From Chrysophaeum taylorii (taxonomy: Eukaryota > Sar > Pelagophyceae > Pelagomonadales > Pelagomonadaceae), in contig JAQMWT010000672.1 in assembly GCA_029834535.1 (NCBI GenBank), positions 1-54,693 of the forward strand: a stretch of DNA of 54,693 bases, read 5' to 3'. The translations under genes were made by a program, and so were the position numbers. The notes beneath the pieces are model-generated. The model was not told the DNA's origin, made no database searches, and saw nothing but the letters and a program-made list of their open reading frames with translations. Below, one piece after another: positions 32,001 to 37,504 of this stretch; positions within the stretch are counted from its first letter, which is position 1, and the number at the start of each line of letters is the position of its first letter.

Positions 32001-33949
32001 ACGCCTACTCCCTCGGCAGCTTCTTGGAGGCGATCCTCGCGCCGGCGCTCCTCCGGATCCAGCCGCCGTCGTCGTCGTCGCAATCTTCTTCTGCTCCGCT
32101 CTTCGACCGCGTCGCGGGTCCTTTTCTGACCGAGTTCTCGCGCAGAATCGCCCGCGGCCTCGTGTCGCGCGATCACCGCCTCGCGGCAGCCTCGGCGCTG
32201 GCGCGCCTGCTTCTCCTCGAAAAAAACACCACCCAAGACCATCATCATCATCGTAAACTAGACGCCCCGGCGATCGAGGCGACGGTCCGCGCCGTCCTCG
32301 GGCCTTCCGCGTCGGAGCCCTGGCTCGCCGCGCCCGACGGCGACAACGTCGCCGACGCCGCCGCCGCTCCTCCAAAAAACAACAACAACAACAACAACAA
32401 CAACAGAGCGGCGACGATCGTGTTGCTGACGGGGACGGGCCGCGACGGCGCGCGCGACGTCGAGAAGGCCGCGCGCCGCGTCAACGCGCAGCTAGAGGCC
32501 GTCGCCCTCGGGCCGAGCGAGTCGCTCGCGCGCGCCGACGCGGCCCTCCGCCGCGCTTCGGACCGAGGCTCGTGGGTCTTCCTCGGAAACGCCCACCTCG
32601 CCGCGAGGGAGTGGCTCGACGGCCTCGACCGCCGCCGCGGAAGCACCAAGAGCAAAAAGGAGGGCCTCGTCTTTTTGGCCGCCGACCCGGACCTCGGAGG
32701 ACTCCCGCGTTCCCTCCTCGCGCGCTCGGATCTCGTCGCCCTCGGCGCCGAGACGGGCCTCCGCGCGGCACTCTCGCGCCACGCCGGAATCGTCGACCCC
32801 TCGGCCTGGCGCCGTAAACCCGCCGAGCGCCCAAGACTCTACGCGATTCTCGCGCTCCTGCATTCGGTCCTCGTCGAGCGCGTCCGCCGCTATCCCCGCG
32901 CCTTTTCCAAGCGTTACGAGTGGGGCGACGTCGACGCGTTGGTCGCGGTTTCGGTCGTCGACCAACTCCTGAATCCTCTCTCCGAGGCTGACCACGTCGA
33001 CCCCCAGGCCCTCCCCTGGGGCAACCTGGCCGGGGGACTCGAGGCGGTCTACGGCTCGCGCCTCGAGGACGACCACGACGCGCGGGTTTTGGGGGCTCTC
33101 GTCTCCAAGATCGTCTCTCCCGACGCCTTTTCTTCTTCTTCTTGGACTTTCTGCCTTTCTGATGATGCTGCTGCTGATTCGCCGCCGGCGCTCCCCGACG
33201 GCTGCCTCACGCCCGACTCCTGGCTCGACTGGATCCGGGCCCTCCCCGCCGACAACCCGTGTTCCTGGCTCGGCCTCGCTCCAGAAGCGGAAATCTCGCG
33301 CGCGCGCGACGCCCGCCGCGCCCTCGCGACGACCGCCGCCATATTGTGTGGTAGCGACGCGGCTTCTGAAGAAGAAGAACAAGAACAAGAAGAACAACAG
33401 AAAACAACCCGTATTCGCGATGAGGACGACGACGACGGGTTTGGAGCGGCGGAGACGACGCGCGTGTTTCGCGCCCTCCGCGCCGAGAAATCCGGTCTCC
33501 CCGTCCGCCTCGGCGCGCTTCGATGGCCCTCGCGACTCCTCGCGGCCGCGCGCCTCGACGACGCGGCAAACTCGAACGAACTCTTCCACGACCTCTTTCT
33601 CCACGCCGACGACGATGATGATGATGATGGTGATGATAAGGGCGACAATTCCGGCGTCTTGGTGGACGGCCTCTTCGCGAGAGGCGCTTCGTGGCGCGAC
33701 GCCCGCCTCTCGCTGGCCCCGCCGGACCTCCACGACGCGACGGGTGCCGTCGCCCTCCCGCCCCTCCGTCTTTCCTGGAGACGAAGAACAACAACCACGC
33801 ATAAAAAAGACGTCATCGTCCTCCCGCTCCGGACGACGGCGACCACCACCTACGTCGCCTTCCCCACCCACGAAGATGAAGACACCGCGGTCTTCTACCT
33901 CCGCAACGTCGTCGTCGAAGCACGACGAGGACCCCCCCTTCTTCTTTAG
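20057..33949 (+). CDS. cytoplasmic dynein 1-type heavy chain
   Basis: 4630 aa in one uninterrupted frame from the first ATG ([14 protein letters not shown]). N-terminal tail and linker: residues 1 to about 1880. AAA1: GPAGTGKT at 1932 with FDEFNR, preceded by [19 protein letters not shown]. AAA2: GTAGCGKTT at 2246 with [20 protein letters not shown]. AAA3: GPPGSGKTM at 2603. AAA4: GESGVGKS at 3003. Stalk coiled coils are about 3298-3410 and 3530-3610, with the microtubule-binding tip between; AAA5, AAA6 and the C-terminal domain follow. [22 protein letters not shown] lacks the AGKGYGGR of dynein 2. Length and Walker A spacing match animal DYNC1H1 (about 4646 aa). It is the minus-end-directed microtubule motor. 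Linkers carry homopolymers (His/Ser about 777-797, Gly about 1770, Asn about 1795, Gly about 3137, Ala/Asp about 3190-3235) from trinucleotide repeats. Confidence 0.95.
   Translation: [4630 protein letters not shown]
22384..22436 (+). repeat. (CAC)n/(AGC)n coding microsatellite
   Basis: Encodes a His tract then a Ser tract in the dynein tail. It is one of at least eight such in-frame tracts in this gene; others are near 22969, 25363, 25437, 29460, 29625, 29660-29775, 33370 and 33612. Confidence 0.9.
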
Positions 33950-33992
33950 TTAGCAGGGACCACCTTCCTTCCTTCCTTCCTTCCTTCCTTCC
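33950..33992. repeat. (CCTT)n microsatellite in a tail-to-tail gap
   Basis: A CCTT array at about 33961-33992 fills most of the 43 bp between the dynein stop and the UROD stop. Both genes must end transcription inside or beyond each other. Confidence 0.9.
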
Positions 33993-35180
33993 TCAAGGAT
34001 CATCGTGAATGAAGGCGTGGACGGTGTCGACGAAAAAGGCCGCGTGGGGCTCCGGGGTGTCGGCCTCGATGCCGTGGCCCAGGTTCATGACGTGGTGCGT
34101 GCCGCCCGCCGCCCTCAGTATGCGCTCGGTCTGCTTCTTAATCTCGTCGAGAGGCCCGTCCCGGAGCAGCTTGGGGTCGAGGTTGCCCTGGAGCCCGATG
34201 TGATCCGGGACGATCTCCCGGGCCTTCTCGAAGTCAATCGTGTGGTCGACCGATATGATGTCCGCGCCGGTTTTCGCGAGCATCGGGAGGCGCCGACCCC
34301 CTTCGGAGTAAACGTCGGGCGCCATGTAGACTATAACCGGCGTATCGGCGTATCTCGCCTTGATCGCGGACACGACGCGCTGCTGGTACGGCAAGGCAAA
34401 GGTCTCGTAGCTCGCGTCGTCGAGGTGCCCCGCCCACGAATCAAACACCTGAATCACCTGGGCCCCGCTCTCGATTTGGTAGCACGCGTAGTCGCCGATG
34501 TTGTCGGCGAGGAGCGACAGAATCGAGTGCAGCAATTCCGGATCCTCCTCGCGCATCTTGGCCACCTCAGAAAACCCCGAGGTCGTCCCCGTCTTGCCCT
34601 CGACGAGATAGGTCGCGAGGGTGAAGGGCAACCCGACGAAACCGAGGACGGTCGCCCGGTCGCCGATTTCCGCGCGCAGCTCGCCCAAAACCTGTCCCAC
34701 GAAAGGACACGCAGTAGAAACGTCGTCGAACCGCCGCAACGTTTCGAGGGCCTCGCGCGTCCGGATCGGGCTGATCGCGATCGTGCCGCCCTCGCTGATC
34801 GCGAAGTCCACGCCCATCGCCGGCAGAGGTGTTAGAATATCCGAGAACAAAATCACGCCGTCGACGCCGTACGCCTCGAACGGCTGGAGCGAAATCTCCA
34901 GCGCCGCCTCGGGGATCTCGGACCGCTCGCGGAACGTCGGGTACCGTTTCACCAGATCCCGGTACGCCTGCATGTGCCGCCCCGCCTGACGCATCATCCA
35001 CACCGGCGTCTGCGACACGCCTTCACCGCGCGCGGCCCGCAACAGAAGCGGCGTCGTCGACGTCGCGGCGCACGGGGCCTCCGACGACGCCTCCAACACC
35101 ATTGCAACGCACCGTCGCGTGCACACCGTCCCCGTGCTCCGCAGCGCGCTGACGGCCGTCAACAAGATGATGTGGAGCAT
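33993..35180 (-). CDS. hemE: uroporphyrinogen decarboxylase, plastid-targeted
   Basis: 395 aa. It converts uroporphyrinogen III to coproporphyrinogen III in heme and chlorophyll synthesis. Signatures: PVWMMRQAGRHM (substrate-binding N-terminal motif), VILFSDILTPLPAMG (the catalytic FSDIL aspartate), GFVGLPFTLATYLVEG, FDSWAGHL, and the C-terminal MNLGHGI with the conserved histidine. The mature enzyme starts near residue 43 (TPLLLRAARGE). The first about 42 residues are MLHIILLTAVSALRS plus a Ser/Ala/Thr-rich stretch. This is a signal-peptide-like leader plus transit region, consistent with a complex plastid. CCTAAACCCC lies 19 bp upstream of the start. It is tail to tail with dynein. Confidence 0.95.
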   Translation of the reverse strand: MLHIILLTAVSALRSTGTVCTRRCVAMVLEASSEAPCAATSTTPLLLRAARGEGVSQTPVWMMRQAGRHMQAYRDLVKRYPTFRERSEIPEAALEISLQPFEAYGVDGVILFSDILTPLPAMGVDFAISEGGTIAISPIRTREALETLRRFDDVSTACPFVGQVLGELRAEIGDRATVLGFVGLPFTLATYLVEGKTGTTSGFSEVAKMREEDPELLHSILSLLADNIGDYACYQIESGAQVIQVFDSWAGHLDDASYETFALPYQQRVVSAIKARYADTPVIVYMAPDVYSEGGRRLPMLAKTGADIISVDHTIDFEKAREIVPDHIGLQGNLDPKLLRDGPLDEIKKQTERILRAAGGTHHVMNLGHGIEADTPEPHAAFFVDTVHAFIHDDP

Positions 35181-35891
35181 TGGGACTTCTTCAACTAAGG
35201 GGTTTAGGACTAAACAACAACTCGTTTTAAAAACGGGTTTTTTGCGAGCGTCTGGCAGCGCCTTCGCTTCGCCATAATTTTTCTGGATGGAGGCCCGCTA
35301 GAAGAAGAAGAAGAAGAAGGAGGAGGAGGAGGAGGACACCGGCACGCTCACGGTGCGCCGTGATGGAGAGACGCCGGTAGAGGCGCGTTGTCGTGGCTGC
35401 CGCGAGGGAAGGAAGGAAGGAAGGAGCACCCTGTGTTGATGCCAGTTTGGCTCGCAACCAACCACCACGCGGTCCAGAGGAGAAGTCGACCCCCCAAAAT
35501 TTCTCCTCCGAGGGGTTAGTATAATTAATTCTGTGAGAAGTTATTTATAATAATAATCGAGACTCTTTTAATTTTCTTTCACAAGCCCCTGCCGCCGCCG
35601 CGCGCCGGTGTGTGTCCGGCGTTGAGGGTAATTATTTTGTTTTGGTATCGCAAATGCATATATGTCTTCAAACAAAATTTTTGTATCGGGATGAATTATT
35701 CAAATTTTTTGAATTGTTAATATTATTCAACATCAGTTCATTTGTTTTCAACTATATTAAATCAAAGTCTGGGCGGCCAAAAAATAAATTTTTAAAAAGG
35801 GTTTAGGGACGACGACGACGGGTGTGACGGTCTTACACTGAATCAGTGTTGAGGGGAGATTCGATCTATATAGTCAGGTCGTTACGCCCAT
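35181..35891. other. intergenic with simple repeats and an AT-rich island
   Basis: It has a (GAA)n/(GAG)n run at 35298-35336 and a (GGAA)n run at about 35405-35426. At about 35625-35800 a sharply AT-rich island (TTTTGAATTGTTAATATTATTC and similar) is unlike anything else nearby. The island holds a 64-codon frame that ends exactly at its right edge. It is followed by GGGTTTAGGG. No gene is supported. Confidence 0.6.
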
Positions 35892-36848
35892 ATGCCCGTC
35901 GCGACGACCGTCACGACGGAGTCGACTGAATCGAGACGCGCGGCGTCTCCAGCTGGGCGCACGCGCAGCAAGGTGTCTCCCTCCGACGAGGGCAGCAGGA
36001 AACGTCGGTTCGTGTGGCCGGACGAGCTGCACGCGAGCTTCGTGTCAGCCGTATTCGACGTCGGCTTGCGGTGCGCGACGTCCCCGGCGATCGCGCGCCT
36101 CCTCCCGGCGGCGCGATCAGACGTCGGCGCGATAGAGCACCTGCTCTCGCGGTACCGCGAGGCGCGCAACATCGACGAGGGGACGTGCGCGGCCAATCAG
36201 CCCGTCGCGGTCAAGTCCTCGCCGCGCGACGGCGTCGCCGGCCTCGTGTCTGCCGCCGAGGCGGTCTCCAAGGCCGAACCATCGTTCCTCGCGCGGCGGA
36301 GTCTCGACATCGCGCAGCGCCAGCTCGACCTCGCCGCGGACAGCGAGAAATTTGTGAGACAGTTTCGACCGCGGCTGCGGGCGCGCCGCCGCGAGCTGTC
36401 CGACGCGCTCCGCGACGACGAGCCGCCCAAGTGGCGAAAAGTGAGCAGTCGCGACGCGTCGCCCCCCGTCAGCGTCGTCGCGACCAACGACTATCACGCC
36501 GCGCAGCACCTCGAAATGGAGTGTCATATGGACTTTCATCGTCGCGTGCTCCTCTCCAAGGCTGAGGCCCAACTCGAGACCGACCTCGGTCCCGCCTACG
36601 TCAACGGACACGTCCCTACGTTCTACTCGGCCGCGTGCGACTCCGCGCCCTCGCGGGACGCTTCGCCTCTCCCCGCTCCGCCAAACGACCAACCCCTCCG
36701 CGACGAGGCACGACTACCAGACGTTCCGCCGATACCGCCGCCAGAGGCGTTTTTAACTGGTACCTTCGACGACCCGAATAACAATAACGCGCCCCTTTCG
36801 AGCGCTGTCGTTGACTCGCTCTTCGACTTTCTCGCCCACGACTCCTAG
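35892..36848 (+). CDS. GARP/Myb-like transcription factor
   Basis: 318 aa from ATG. Residues about 36-95 form a single Myb-like GARP helix-turn-helix domain. KRRFVWPDELHASFVSAVFD aligns with the plant and algal pattern K-x-R-x-x-W-T-x-E-L-H-x-x-F-V-x-A-V. Then AIARLLP and AIEHLLSRYREARN correspond to the H-V-x-S-H-L-Q-K-Y-R region, with EHLLSRY replacing the usual SHLQKY. A basic N-terminus may be the nuclear signal. A helical region follows at about 125-185. The Pro/Asp-rich C-terminus ends SLFDFLAHDS, an acidic/aromatic patch that could activate transcription. Targets are unknown. No response-regulator domain is present, so it is GLK/PHR-like in architecture rather than a full type-B regulator. 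Confidence 0.7.
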   Translation: MPVATTVTTESTESRRAASPAGRTRSKVSPSDEGSRKRRFVWPDELHASFVSAVFDVGLRCATSPAIARLLPAARSDVGAIEHLLSRYREARNIDEGTCAANQPVAVKSSPRDGVAGLVSAAEAVSKAEPSFLARRSLDIAQRQLDLAADSEKFVRQFRPRLRARRRELSDALRDDEPPKWRKVSSRDASPPVSVVATNDYHAAQHLEMECHMDFHRRVLLSKAEAQLETDLGPAYVNGHVPTFYSAACDSAPSRDASPLPAPPNDQPLRDEARLPDVPPIPPPEAFLTGTFDDPNNNNAPLSSAVVDSLFDFLAHDS

Positions 36849-37504
36849 AGCGCGCTCCATGTCCGTCCGTCCGTCCTCGAGCCCCCCCCCCCCCGAATTT
36901 GTAAACGCACCGACATCTCCCTTACTATGGTCGGTGCTGAAAGAAACGTGGGGATCGAGTAGGCATTTCCTCAAGGAATAATATGGTTGGCCCGGATTTT
37001 TAAAACTGAGCGATCCGCAGCTGAAAGTTTGGCGGCAAAGGCTTATGTGTGCATTCTGGCCCGCGGTCGAGACGCGCAGCTATGAAAAGAGGAGGGTCGT
37101 ATAGAGGAACGGTGTGCACGATTCCACTTGGGTCATTGCGACGTCGTCGCTTGCGTCGAACTTCGACCAATTGGACTGGTGAGCCCGCGGGACATACAGC
37201 CACCGTCTCGTCGATCATACATCCATCCATTCATAAACCCGCGACTCTCGTGTCCGTGCTTGCTCCCATCATCCCCCGAGTCGTTCTTATCTTCTCGTAT
37301 TCGTTGTCCACCGACACGAAGCGCCAGACGCCGTGTTGAAGAGAGGGTGGTTGGACGATCCGCCTTGATCCATCCAGCCAAGAAGCCGTCATCCTACTTG
37401 GCAAATACCCATCTTCTGGCGTCCGTCCTTAGAATTTATTCTTCCCCGTTGGGATCTTCTCAGTGACGCCGCCGGGTGTCCAGCGTGGACAGCCAACTCC
37501 CGTC
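36849..37504. other. intergenic, no supported gene
   Basis: It starts with (CCGT)3 and a C10 run (about 36884-36893). Several short frames are open on both strands without recognisable motifs. Confidence 0.4.
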
